The position numbers were made by a program, and so were the translations under genes. From CAZDDB01 sp963843285 (GTDB taxonomy: Bacteria; Acidobacteriota; HRBIN11; JAKEFK01), in assembly GCA_963843285.1 (NCBI GenBank), contig CAWJJO010000018.1:1-64000 (forward strand): a stretch of DNA of 64,000 nt. Reading direction: 5' to 3'. The stretch's first letter is position 1; each line of letters begins with the position of its first letter. Positions 33,270-41,108 of the stretch are shown here, piece after piece. The notes below the pieces were generated by a model that was not told the DNA's origin, made no database searches, and saw only the letters and a list, made by a program, of their open reading frames with translations.

Positions 33270-33787
33270 TCGACGAGTCTTTCCTCAAGAATATTTTTCT
33301 TTTTCAGGCGCTGGATGAAAAGCAGACAGACCTCGTACGAGGACTGCTTCAAGAGAAGAACTGCAAGGCAGAGGAAAAGATTGTCGAGGAAGGGAAAGTC
33401 GGGGAATCCCTGTTCATGATTTGCACCGGAAAAGTTCGTGTTTCGCGCAAACTGGACGGGGAAGCATTTATTTTGACCGAGCTTGGGCCCTTCGATTTTT
33501 TCGGGGAGATGTCTTTGATCGACGATTTCCCAACCTCCGCGACGGTGGAAGCGCTCTCGGAAACCACAGTGCTCAAAATGGATCGCCGGGATTTCAAGTC
33601 CATGATTTCCACCAACAGCGATCTATCCTCCAAACTCTGGGAATCTCTCGCCCGCAGTCTGACAATTAAGATTAGAAAGACGGGCGATCTCGTGAGGATG
33701 TACTACGGCTTAAACAAGGCGCTCTGTGAGAATGAGCAGTTTCGAGAGTTGTACACATCCTGGAATTTCCACCCGCCAAAAGGTTAG
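33266..33787 (+). CDS. Stand-alone cyclic-nucleotide-binding-domain protein
   Basis: A 173-residue protein with one CRP-type beta-roll (about 8-125) and a short helical tail, but no helix-turn-helix, so not a transcription factor by itself. The phosphate-binding cassette reads FGEMSLIDDFPTSATVEA (79-96): the Gly-Glu pair is kept, but the Arg that binds the cyclic phosphate is replaced by Thr90/Ser91. It may bind no cyclic nucleotide or a different ligand. It is co-translated with the HAD hydrolase. A regulatory subunit role is inference. Confidence 0.85.
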   Translation: MIDESFLKNIFLFQALDEKQTDLVRGLLQEKNCKAEEKIVEEGKVGESLFMICTGKVRVSRKLDGEAFILTELGPFDFFGEMSLIDDFPTSATVEALSETTVLKMDRRDFKSMISTNSDLSSKLWESLARSLTIKIRKTGDLVRMYYGLNKALCENEQFRELYTSWNFHPPKG

Positions 33788-33803
33788 CGATCTCTGGTTT
33801 TTT

Positions 33804-33832
33804 TGGAGAGGCGGGCGTCCCTGCCCGCCAGT
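33804..33832. repeat. GCGGGC hairpin between convergent genes
   Basis: GGCGGGC (33810-33816), loop gtccct, GCCCGCC (33823-33829), preceded by TTGGAGA. It has the same stem and 6-nt loop design as the copies at 34707-34728. It lies between the cNMP-domain gene and the convergent PP2C gene and is well placed to terminate both. Confidence 0.85.
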
Positions 33833-33848
33833 TCAGCGGATAGTATCG

Positions 33849-34610
33849 CTACTTCGAATACTTTAGAGCGACGACGGTGATATTGTCTTTGCCGCCCGCT
33901 TCGTTTGCCAGTTGCACCAATGTGCTGCAGAGCTCCTGCAGGGAATGACCTTTTTCCAGGCACATTGCCAGAATCTGGGAATCGGGCACCAGGCCATGAA
34001 GTCCGTCACTGCATAGAATCAGAATATCCGCCTCTTCCAGTTGAAGTTCTTGAATTGGGAAATCGATCTCTTCCTTCGAGCCGACTGCTTTTGAAAGAAC
34101 ATTTTTTAGGGGAATTTTCTGAAGCTGATCTTCACTAAAAGCCTTCCGGACCCAGGTCTCGTTTACCCAGATGTCATCCCTCGTCAGGGTTCGGATATCA
34201 TTTGCCCGAATGAGATAGGCTCTTGAATCACCTACAGAGGCGATCGACATGATATCGTTTGTGACGAGAGTCGCAACCACGGTGGTTCCCATCCCCGTGT
34301 ATTCCTGATGTGCGTCGGCTAGTTGCCAGATTTTGTGATTTGCCAGCTTTACCGCTGTGCGCAGTCTGTTGGCATCAAAACTCATCTTCGGGTCCAGTCC
34401 AAACGGCCAGGTCAACTCGCGTTCCAGATGAGAGCGCACCATAAAGCTCTCGATCGTCTTCGCCGCTGTCGCCGAGGCCACATCTCCGGCATTGTGACCT
34501 CCCATTCCATCGGCAACCAGAAAAAGATGAATATCCGGATTCACAATGTACGAATCCTCATTCCGCTGTCTTTTTCTCCCGAGATCGCTCAGACCGACTG
34601 ATTCAATCAT
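33849..34610 (-). CDS. PP2C-type protein Ser/Thr phosphatase
   Basis: Metal-dependent phosphatase (Stp/PrpC-like), 253 residues from ATG 34610; the upstream in-frame codons to 34655 run into the repeat and a GGA ribosome site supports the shorter start. Motifs: RKRQRNEDSY (16-21 region), VADGMGGHNAGDVAS with the metal Asp34, MGTTVVATLV, VGDSRAYLI, CSDGLHGLV and GGKDNITVVAL. It would counteract Hanks-type kinases such as the one at 46964-49147. It stands alone between repeats. Confidence 0.93.
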   Translation of the reverse strand: MIESVGLSDLGRKRQRNEDSYIVNPDIHLFLVADGMGGHNAGDVASATAAKTIESFMVRSHLERELTWPFGLDPKMSFDANRLRTAVKLANHKIWQLADAHQEYTGMGTTVVATLVTNDIMSIASVGDSRAYLIRANDIRTLTRDDIWVNETWVRKAFSEDQLQKIPLKNVLSKAVGSKEEIDFPIQELQLEEADILILCSDGLHGLVPDSQILAMCLEKGHSLQELCSTLVQLANEAGGKDNITVVALKYSK

Positions 34611-34654
34611 ATGATCCTGTCGAATCAATATACATCGTCGCAGGAGCGTGGTCA

Positions 34655-34807
34655 ATCAAAGATCAAAGATCAAAAATCAAATATCAAATAAACAGAAACT
34701 TTGGAGACGCGGGCGTCCCTGCCCGCGTTGAAGTCATCATCACTTGTCGCGGGCGCGGAGGCCCGCGACTCCGCAGCAAGAGAGATTTTTGATATTTGAT
34801 CTTTGAT
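34655..34807. repeat. Nested repeat: ATCAAA palindrome enclosing two GCGGGC hairpins
   Basis: Outer arms 34655-34678 and 34784-34807 (24 nt, one mismatch) are made of ATCAAAG/ATCAAAA words. Inside are two hairpins of a different family: ACGCGGGC-gtccct-GCCCGCGT (34707-34728) and GTCGCGGGC-gcggag-GCCCGCGAC (34746-34769). The AT-rich element thus appears split by GC-rich ones. It fills the divergent spacer between the PP2C and PBP1A genes, so it must sit within or beside both promoters. Confidence 0.88.
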
Positions 34808-34822
34808 ATTTATTTCATTAAC

Positions 34823-37192
34823 ATGAATGACTCTATGGAGGAAATGGATCTTGAGCCGCCGGACACGAATCCGCCGCCGAAAAAACGGGTTCTTCGTAAT
34901 GTTCTGATCACGCTTCTGTATTTCTTCAGTATTTCCATCGGTGGGCTTTTCGGCTTCTTTCTTTCCTATCTGAACCGTCTCCCCCAGATCGAACAAACCG
35001 AGCGCTTTCACCCGAATATCCCCAGTCAGGTGTTTGCGGACGATGGGGAACCCGTCGAAGAGTTTTATGTCGAGAAACGGGCACTCGTGCATTCGATCGA
35101 CGAAATTTCCCCCTATTTGAGAAACGGAATCATAGCAGTTGAAGATGCCCATTTTTATGCGCATCCCGGTGTAGATCCGTGGGGAATTTTGCGTGCGCTG
35201 TACGTCAATTTGAAAACTGGAAAAGTCGTGGAAGGGGGTAGCACGCTGACGCAGCAGCTTGCCAAGCTGCTATTTCTCAAGCCGGCGAGAACCATGGAGC
35301 GGAAGATCCAGGAGGCGATGCTGGCAGTCCAGTTGGAACGGACCTACACGAAGGATGAAGTACTCCTACTGTATTGCAACCAGATTTATCTGGGTCATGG
35401 AGTGTACGGAGTCCAGGCAGCTTCGCATTACTACTTTGGGAAGCCTGCAAAAGATCTGTTGCTGGAAGAAGCCGCCTTGCTGGCCGCGCTGCCGAAGGCT
35501 CCGCAAGATTTTTCGCCGTACACTCATGCAGATCGGGCGTTGAGTCGCAGAAATCATGTCCTCGAGCGCATGGTGGCTGAGAAGTTCATCACCAGGGAGA
35601 TGGGGGAAGTCGCTGCCAAGAAACCACTCAATGTAAAACCAGTCAGTCCCAAATTGTATCTGGCCCCTTATTTCACCGAATCCATCCGGAAACATCTTGA
35701 AGAAAGATACGGCTACTCCGGGATTTACGAGAGCGGCCTTCAGATCTACTCAACTTTGGATCTTGCGATGCAAAGAACCGGTGAATTTGCGCTGGATGCG
35801 GGTTTGCGCAAACTGGACAAGAGACACGGCTGGCGAAAGATCAACATTGCCTTGACGCCGGAAGAGATGAAGAAGTATTGGAATTATAGCTGGGCAGGCA
35901 AAATGGCGCCGGGAACCATCGTGAAGGGCGTAGTGACCGAGATCTCTGAAAAGCAAGCGATGATCCGGATTGGCGATCAGATGGTGACGCTGCGCCCAGA
36001 GGACTGGGCCTGGACAGGCAGAACGTCCGTTTCTTCTTTGCTGCAGATTGGAAATGTCACGGACTTTAAGATCAAGGAGATGAACGATGATCAGATCGCT
36101 CGAATTGGACTTGATCAGACGCCGTTGGTGGACGGAGCAATAGTCGCAATTGAAGTGAAGACGGGGAAAATTCGCGCGCTGGTCGGCGGTTCTGATTTCT
36201 TGACTAAGAAATTCGACCGCGCTACCCAGGCCTGGCGGCAAACAGGTTCTGCGTTCAAGCCGTTTATTTACGCTGCTGCATTTGAAAAGGGTTTTACGCC
36301 GTCCGATGTAATGGTGGATGCGCCGCTCTCCTACTATGATCAGTGGTCGAAGGAAACCTGGGCGCCGCAAAATTATACGAATGATTTCCTCGGACCAATG
36401 ACCTTGCGCAGAGCATTGGAATTGTCGCGTAACACGATTGCTGTGAAGCTTCTGGAGCAAATCGGCGTGAAATATGCGATTAGCTATGTAGAACGCTTCG
36501 ATGTAGCGAAGGGGATGCAGCCCTATCTTCCGCTCGCGCTGGGCGCCAGCGAAGCAACATTGCTCAATTTAACACGCGCCTATGGAGCTTTTGCAAACCA
36601 GGGATTGATGATGCAGCCGTATTATGTGGAACGGATTCTGGATCGCGACGGAAACTTACTGGAGCAGAATCTGCCACGCGCCAAAGAGGTGATGAGAGCT
36701 GACATCGCCTATCTGATGACCGATGTACTCCAGGGCGTTGTGCGGCGCGGTACGGCAGTCAAGGCCAAGGTGTTGAAACGTCCGCTCGCAGGAAAGACTG
36801 GAACCACTGATGATTGTACTGATGCCTGGTTCGTCGGTTATACGCCGTCTTTGATTTGTGGTGTTTGGGTCGGATACGACGAAAAGAAATCATTGGGAAA
36901 GCGGGAAACAGGCGCTGAGGCCGCCCTCCCAATCTGGATTGAATTCATGCAGACGGTCTTGAAAGACCAACCGGTTGAGGAATTTCAAGCAACGGGCAAT
37001 ATCGTTACCGTTTCCATCGACCGTCTGACCGGTCTTCGTGCGACTCCGGATTGCACAGATGTGATTACAGAATCATTTATCGCCGGCACGGAACCGAAAC
37101 AATTCTGCGGCCCGGAACACCACGGACAGGCGATTCCACTTCAAGATGAAGAAGCCGGCTCGATGGAGGCTGCTCCCCAAACTCAACCGTAG
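34823..37192 (+). CDS. Penicillin-binding protein 1A (bifunctional transglycosylase/transpeptidase)
   Basis: Class A PBP that polymerises and cross-links peptidoglycan. Start ATG 34823 (789 residues); ATG 34835 is an alternative and no clear ribosome site decides between them. A short Pro-rich cytoplasmic tail and a membrane anchor (about 26-50) precede the GT51 domain with VEDAHFYAHPGVD near 106 and GGSTLTQQLAK. The transpeptidase has the SxxK serine in TGSAFKP near 475, the SRN in ELSRNTIAVK and KTG in AGKTGTTDD near 656. It is full length and intact. Confidence 0.95.
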   Translation: MNDSMEEMDLEPPDTNPPPKKRVLRNVLITLLYFFSISIGGLFGFFLSYLNRLPQIEQTERFHPNIPSQVFADDGEPVEEFYVEKRALVHSIDEISPYLRNGIIAVEDAHFYAHPGVDPWGILRALYVNLKTGKVVEGGSTLTQQLAKLLFLKPARTMERKIQEAMLAVQLERTYTKDEVLLLYCNQIYLGHGVYGVQAASHYYFGKPAKDLLLEEAALLAALPKAPQDFSPYTHADRALSRRNHVLERMVAEKFITREMGEVAAKKPLNVKPVSPKLYLAPYFTESIRKHLEERYGYSGIYESGLQIYSTLDLAMQRTGEFALDAGLRKLDKRHGWRKINIALTPEEMKKYWNYSWAGKMAPGTIVKGVVTEISEKQAMIRIGDQMVTLRPEDWAWTGRTSVSSLLQIGNVTDFKIKEMNDDQIARIGLDQTPLVDGAIVAIEVKTGKIRALVGGSDFLTKKFDRATQAWRQTGSAFKPFIYAAAFEKGFTPSDVMVDAPLSYYDQWSKETWAPQNYTNDFLGPMTLRRALELSRNTIAVKLLEQIGVKYAISYVERFDVAKGMQPYLPLALGASEATLLNLTRAYGAFANQGLMMQPYYVERILDRDGNLLEQNLPRAKEVMRADIAYLMTDVLQGVVRRGTAVKAKVLKRPLAGKTGTTDDCTDAWFVGYTPSLICGVWVGYDEKKSLGKRETGAEAALPIWIEFMQTVLKDQPVEEFQATGNIVTVSIDRLTGLRATPDCTDVITESFIAGTEPKQFCGPEHHGQAIPLQDEEAGSMEAAPQTQP

Positions 37193-37196
37193 AGCT

Positions 37197-37275
37197 CTTT
37201 CTCGCAAAGGCGCAAAGTTCGCGAAGATAAAAACAAATTTGAATTCTTTGCGAACTTGGCGTCTTTGGGAGAAAT
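37197..37275. repeat. Imperfect CGCAAAG-word palindrome after PBP1A
   Basis: Arms of about 31 nt (37197-37228 and 37243-37275), composed of CTCGCAAAGGCGCAAAGTTCGC and its imperfect complement, with an AT-rich loop. It lies between the convergent PBP1A gene and the lysine-rich gene and may terminate both. Confidence 0.75.
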
Positions 37276-37276
37276 C

Positions 37277-37903
37277 CTAACGCTTTTTCTTTTTAGCGGG
37301 TTTTGATTTCGCGCTCTTTTTGACAAGTTTGGATTTGGGCGCAGCTTTTGGTTTTGGTTTCGCTTTCGCATTGGGCTTCGCTTTCGGTTTTGGCTGGGCT
37401 TTTGCTGCTGGTTTTGCGACCGGCTTTGCTGCTTTTTTCGGTTTCTTGGCTCCGGCAACCGGTTTTTCCGGTTCCGATTTTCGTGGAGCCTTTCCGCGTT
37501 GTGCAAGCCTGGCTGCCCGGATCGCCTCGATCTTTGCGCGACGATGGGTCCCTTTGTGGGGCCCAGCGGCTTCCGACTTCGATTTCTTACGCTTGTACGA
37601 ACGGTGAATGATTTCAAGCAATCTCTCGGCTTCCTCCCAGGAGGTCAGCTGAGCCTGCCGCCAACCCGCATCGTGAAGCATCTCCACCGGATGAGGATGG
37701 ACAAACCCTTCACGTTCCACTGCAGCTAGATCCTTTTGAGCCGGCTTAAACTCCACGAAGATAATTTCGTGACTTCGGTTCATGCCAAGAGTGCAAATTG
37801 TCTGACCGTCATGCTTGATAAAAATTCGTTCCGGCGAACTGCTACTATCGTTTTCGGCTGTCAGTTCATCACGAAGTTTGATGTAAATTTCTTCGGCAGT
37901 CAT
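37277..37903 (-). CDS. Two-part protein: small N-terminal domain plus lysine/alanine/proline-rich tail
   Basis: 208 residues. Residues 1-100 form an unrecognised small domain (MTAEEIYIKLRDEL, IFIKHDGQTICTLGM, VHPHPVEMLHDAGW). Residues about 104-208 are a strongly basic tail of K/A/P words (KPVAKPAAKAQPKPKAKPN and similar), like the C-terminal tails of histone H1 or of bacterial HU-type proteins. The tail suggests nucleic-acid or polyphosphate binding, which is inference. The tail DNA is repetitive. It is divergent from the isochorismatase gene across 92 nt of AT-rich sequence that should hold both promoters. Confidence 0.78.
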   Translation of the reverse strand: MTAEEIYIKLRDELTAENDSSSSPERIFIKHDGQTICTLGMNRSHEIIFVEFKPAQKDLAAVEREGFVHPHPVEMLHDAGWRQAQLTSWEEAERLLEIIHRSYKRKKSKSEAAGPHKGTHRRAKIEAIRAARLAQRGKAPRKSEPEKPVAGAKKPKKAAKPVAKPAAKAQPKPKAKPNAKAKPKPKAAPKSKLVKKSAKSKPAKKKKR

Positions 37904-37995
37904 TTTTTGTTAAGTGAGAATATACACGGATTGCCGAAATTAATCAATAAGAATCATAAATGTAGTATGATTTTATTCAAGTCGAGGTAATTCGT

Positions 37996-38553
37996 ATGAA
38001 CCCGGCGCGATTCAGCGATAAAAACATCTTGTTTATTTTCATAGATTTACAAAAAAAACTATTGGACAATATCAGCGACTCGCCGCGGCTCATGCGCAAC
38101 AATGTCCTTCTATTGAAGGCCTCCGAAGTCCTTCAGATTCCCCGTTTGGTGACCAGTCAGTACCGCCAGGGACTGGGCGAAATCGACCCTGCTTTCGCGA
38201 CGAATTATGCCGGGGACGTACTTGATAAGAAAGCGTTTAGCTGTGTTGCCGATGGACTCGTCCAGGAACGGATCCGGAGCTATCAAAGTGAATGGACGAT
38301 CCTTTCTGGGGTCGAAACACATATTTGTGTTCTGCAAACTGCGCTGGATCTGTTGCGAAACGGCCAAAATGTCGCGGTTGTTGCAGACGCAGTCGGTGCC
38401 AGAGGCGCGGTAGATCATGAGGCCGGATTGGAGCGAATGCGGGATTCGGGAGCGATGAAAGTTACAACAGAGATGTTGATCTATGAGTTGCTTGGCCGCA
38501 GCGACAGTGAAAACTTCAAAAGACTTTTGCCGTTGATCAAAGAACGCGGATGA
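37996..38553 (+). CDS. Isochorismatase-family cysteine hydrolase
   Basis: Member of the isochorismatase/nicotinamidase-like alpha/beta fold. The catalytic triad is visible as Asp17 (FIFIDLQ), Lys78 or Lys79 (LDKKAFSC) and Cys111 (GVETHICVLQTALDLL). The 185-residue length and short N-terminus resemble the YcaC-like group rather than true isochorismatases. The substrate cannot be told. Upstream, TATGAT (37966-37971) could be a -10 element, but no matching -35 is found. The gene is followed by a double GC hairpin. Confidence 0.88.
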   Translation: MNPARFSDKNILFIFIDLQKKLLDNISDSPRLMRNNVLLLKASEVLQIPRLVTSQYRQGLGEIDPAFATNYAGDVLDKKAFSCVADGLVQERIRSYQSEWTILSGVETHICVLQTALDLLRNGQNVAVVADAVGARGAVDHEAGLERMRDSGAMKVTTEMLIYELLGRSDSENFKRLLPLIKERG

Positions 38554-38563
38554 CCTCCCGGTG

Positions 38564-38641
38564 TGGAACAGCGGGGCCTCCGTGCCCCGCCTTTTGGCTT
38601 GAGTTTTCACTTCCTGCAGGCACGGAGGCCTGCGGACTCCA
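38564..38641. repeat. Pair of GCGGGGC/GCAGGC hairpins forming a larger inverted repeat
   Basis: Hairpin one is GCGGGGC-ctccgt-GCCCCGC (38571-38590); hairpin two is GCAGGC-acggag-GCCTGC (38616-38633). Their loops are complementary to each other, and the outer TGGAAC.../...GACTCCA ends also pair imperfectly. Thus the element is two facing copies of one unit. It lies between convergent genes. Confidence 0.85.
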
Positions 38642-38666
38642 AGGATGGGAAAAGGCCCTGCGGGGT

Positions 38667-40226
38667 TCAGGGGTTCATATCGCAGCCGATCGGCGCGCCC
38701 GCAGGAGGTTGGACCGGAGCATTCATCTCGATCTGTTTCGGGTCCTTTTCGAATCGATCGATCTGCCAGACAGCAAAGGCTTCGTGCGCTCGCTGACTTT
38801 CCTCATTTGACCTGGATGCAGAAAGCCGGCTCTTCAGTTTCTTCAGCTCACGGAATGCGATCGCCCTGGATTGGGCCTGTGCCTGTTGATTGGATGCCAG
38901 CGCCATCAGGCCATACAGAACAACGTTATCTACAGTTTTCTGAACTTCACCGCGATAGCCGGATGCGGGTGGCGCTTTCCATGTCACGGCCATCAACGCG
39001 TTGATTACTTCTTCCAGTCCGGGTTGCTTCGGATCTCGCGCGTGATTCTCAACTAACCGCGCGGCCCGTTCTGGATGCAGAATCAAATTCACTGACATTC
39101 CGGCAGAGGTCTCCGCAATCGCGAGCGGGTCGAAGGTCATTCCGGTCCGGAGATTAAATACTTCACGGGTGCGGCTGAATCCGTCGGGATGCGGCGGAAT
39201 CAGATTCAAGATTCTTTCCGGCAACATCAAGAAGTCCGGGTCTAATGTTCCAAGCAAGGCGTGAAGAGCTTTTCGTTGTTCCTCCGGCGGTACAAAGTCC
39301 ACTGGCTTTTGGCCATCTCCACGCAAAGCATACGTGTAGTTCTGACCTCCAATCACTTTTGAAACCGCTTCGATCTGGTAGCGGTGATACAGATAGATAG
39401 GAACCAGAACTTCTTCCAGAGTCGCCAGGGGAGCACCGGACGGAATGTTGTTTTCCGAAAAGCGTTCCAGCGCTCGCGAACGGACCTGCCCGATGTGTTT
39501 CATTTCCTCCATAGGATCATTTCCATTGTCCCAGAGATGAGTGAGCGGATGAGCGCTTCCCTGGGGGCGCGCATCCTGATCCGTCAGAAACGTCAGGCCC
39601 TGCTGCGCGGCGCCAGTGATGATCTCGTTCAGTCTCTCTTTTTCATCCGCAGATTTGGGGAAGTCCTCATATCCGTAACGGATAGAAACTTTGTCCCATT
39701 CTCCGATTCCTGTTGCATACGCGTTGGTGAGATCCAACGAGCCGTCGTCCCGAATATTTACAAGCGGCACCGGGTAATCCATCACAGACGCGCGATTGTG
39801 TGTGCTGGCAATGTAGTTATGAGAAAGACCCAGAGTATGGCCGACTTCGTGGGCCGCAAGCTGGCGAAGACGCGCAAGCGCCATCCGTTCCATTTCCGGT
39901 GAAAGCGGCTTTCCATCTTCATAGGGCGCGAGTAAGCCTGTCGCGATCAGAAAGTCCTGGCGCACGCGTTGCGAACCCAGCGTCACTTGTCCCTTGAGTA
40001 TCTCTCCCGTCCGCGGATCATAGATGACGCTTCCCAGCGACCATCCTCGGGTTGCGCGATGCACCCATTGGATGATGTTGTAACGAATATCCATGGGATC
40101 CGCATCTTCGGGTAAGAGTTCCACGTGAAATGCGTTTTTGTATCCGGCGGCTTCGAACGCCTGGTTCCACCAGCTCGCGCCTTCGATCAGCGCAGACCGT
40201 ACCGGTTCCGGGGCTCCCCGGTCCAT
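38667..40226 (-). CDS. Zinc-dependent metalloprotease (DUF4953/DUF5117 family), catalytic C-terminal part of a frameshifted gene
   Basis: 519 residues from the first ATG (40226), holding the metzincin-like site HEVGHTLGLSHNYIAS (three histidines and the catalytic Glu) and the following SVMDYP turn. The family product is normally a long secreted protein with its N-terminal domain upstream. That part is in the adjacent frame (40187-41104). Continuity is obvious: the minus strand reads QKKDPDAAVSEAVAPIVYYM directly into this frame when one base is slipped at the run of six A residues at 40276-40281. So this is one gene interrupted by a -1 shift, an error, or a recent pseudogene. Confidence 0.85.
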   Translation of the reverse strand: MDRGAPEPVRSALIEGASWWNQAFEAAGYKNAFHVELLPEDADPMDIRYNIIQWVHRATRGWSLGSVIYDPRTGEILKGQVTLGSQRVRQDFLIATGLLAPYEDGKPLSPEMERMALARLRQLAAHEVGHTLGLSHNYIASTHNRASVMDYPVPLVNIRDDGSLDLTNAYATGIGEWDKVSIRYGYEDFPKSADEKERLNEIITGAAQQGLTFLTDQDARPQGSAHPLTHLWDNGNDPMEEMKHIGQVRSRALERFSENNIPSGAPLATLEEVLVPIYLYHRYQIEAVSKVIGGQNYTYALRGDGQKPVDFVPPEEQRKALHALLGTLDPDFLMLPERILNLIPPHPDGFSRTREVFNLRTGMTFDPLAIAETSAGMSVNLILHPERAARLVENHARDPKQPGLEEVINALMAVTWKAPPASGYRGEVQKTVDNVVLYGLMALASNQQAQAQSRAIAFRELKKLKSRLSASRSNEESQRAHEAFAVWQIDRFEKDPKQIEMNAPVQPPAGAPIGCDMNP

Positions 40227-41104
40227 GTAATATACAATCGGCGCAACCGCCTCGCTGACCGCGGCATCCGGATCCTTTTTTGCAGCCGGTGACGGCAGAT
40301 GACATGCTGCCGGAGCTGTTGATCGATCGGCGTGCTGAAATCCAGATAACTGATCTCAAAATAACCGGAGCGTGGATCGAAAACGCGCGGTTTGTATCCG
40401 TCGTCCGGAAGAAGAATCAGTGAGTGATGCTCGCGCACGGTAATCGCCTGTGGCATCGGGACAACATCTCGCACAAATTGTCCCGGGTTTTCGCCGACAA
40501 ACGTGAGCGTCACTTCGATCTCGCTGTTGTTTGGAAAATTCTTTGTGCGCGGCAGGTAAAATGCGGAACGTGAATCGTCGAGCCTATAATCGCCCTGCTG
40601 CGTGTCCTTGAGCTGGCGGATCACATTGTGAGTGTCGTGAAGGAAGAACGAGCTCGCATCCACCAGCGCGCGTCCCTCATCCTGCGCAGCCACTTCGAAC
40701 CCCCACAACACGGACTCCGCAAAAGATTCGTTCACTGATCTCTTTTCGTCCGGGGACGCGGTGGTAGCTCGAAAAGAGTAGTTGGATTGTATTAGTAGTA
40801 CTCTTGGGCCACTCCTGGTAAAACGGACAACCCTGGATTCGCCCGGCTGGCCGCGATCCAAGCCAATATCATTGGACCCCACACCCGCTGGAAGCGATTC
40901 CACATACAGAAACTCCGTATCCCATCGATCGATTTCCAGCCAGATCTTTCCTGCTTTCTTGTCCCAGTAAAACGGGAAAAAACCCGATTTCTTTTCCATT
41001 CCGGCGGTTTTTTGATTGATTCCCGGAAGAGGCGCGTTGTCTGCCTTTGTTTCCGCAAACAGAAACTGATTCAGAAGTAGTAACAGCAGAGCAGCATATT
41101 TCAT
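40187..41104 (-). CDS. N-terminal part of the frameshifted zinc-dependent metalloprotease
   Basis: Starts with a signal peptide (MKYAALLLLLLNQFLFAETK) and continues through the beta-rich DUF5117/5118-type domain with FPFYWDKKAGKIWLEI and YEFISYLDFST-like blocks. After LRQHVICRHRLQK (near residue 276) the frame leaves the family pattern and ends at 40187. The correct sequence continues in the other frame from this point, at a stretch reading CTG CAA AAA AGG. Apart from this one position both halves look intact, with no other stops. The product is likely exported to the periplasm. Confidence 0.82.
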   Translation of the reverse strand: MKYAALLLLLLNQFLFAETKADNAPLPGINQKTAGMEKKSGFFPFYWDKKAGKIWLEIDRWDTEFLYVESLPAGVGSNDIGLDRGQPGESRVVRFTRSGPRVLLIQSNYSFRATTASPDEKRSVNESFAESVLWGFEVAAQDEGRALVDASSFFLHDTHNVIRQLKDTQQGDYRLDDSRSAFYLPRTKNFPNNSEIEVTLTFVGENPGQFVRDVVPMPQAITVREHHSLILLPDDGYKPRVFDPRSGYFEISYLDFSTPIDQQLRQHVICRHRLQKRIRMPRSARRLRRLYITWTGEPRNRYGLR

Positions 41105-41108
41105 AAAT

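Noticed and set aside
37320..37607. Phe/Gly/Ala-repeat frame on the plus strand
   Set aside because: It is the complement of the lysine-rich tail codons of the minus-strand gene; the apparent hydrophobic repeats are a by-product.
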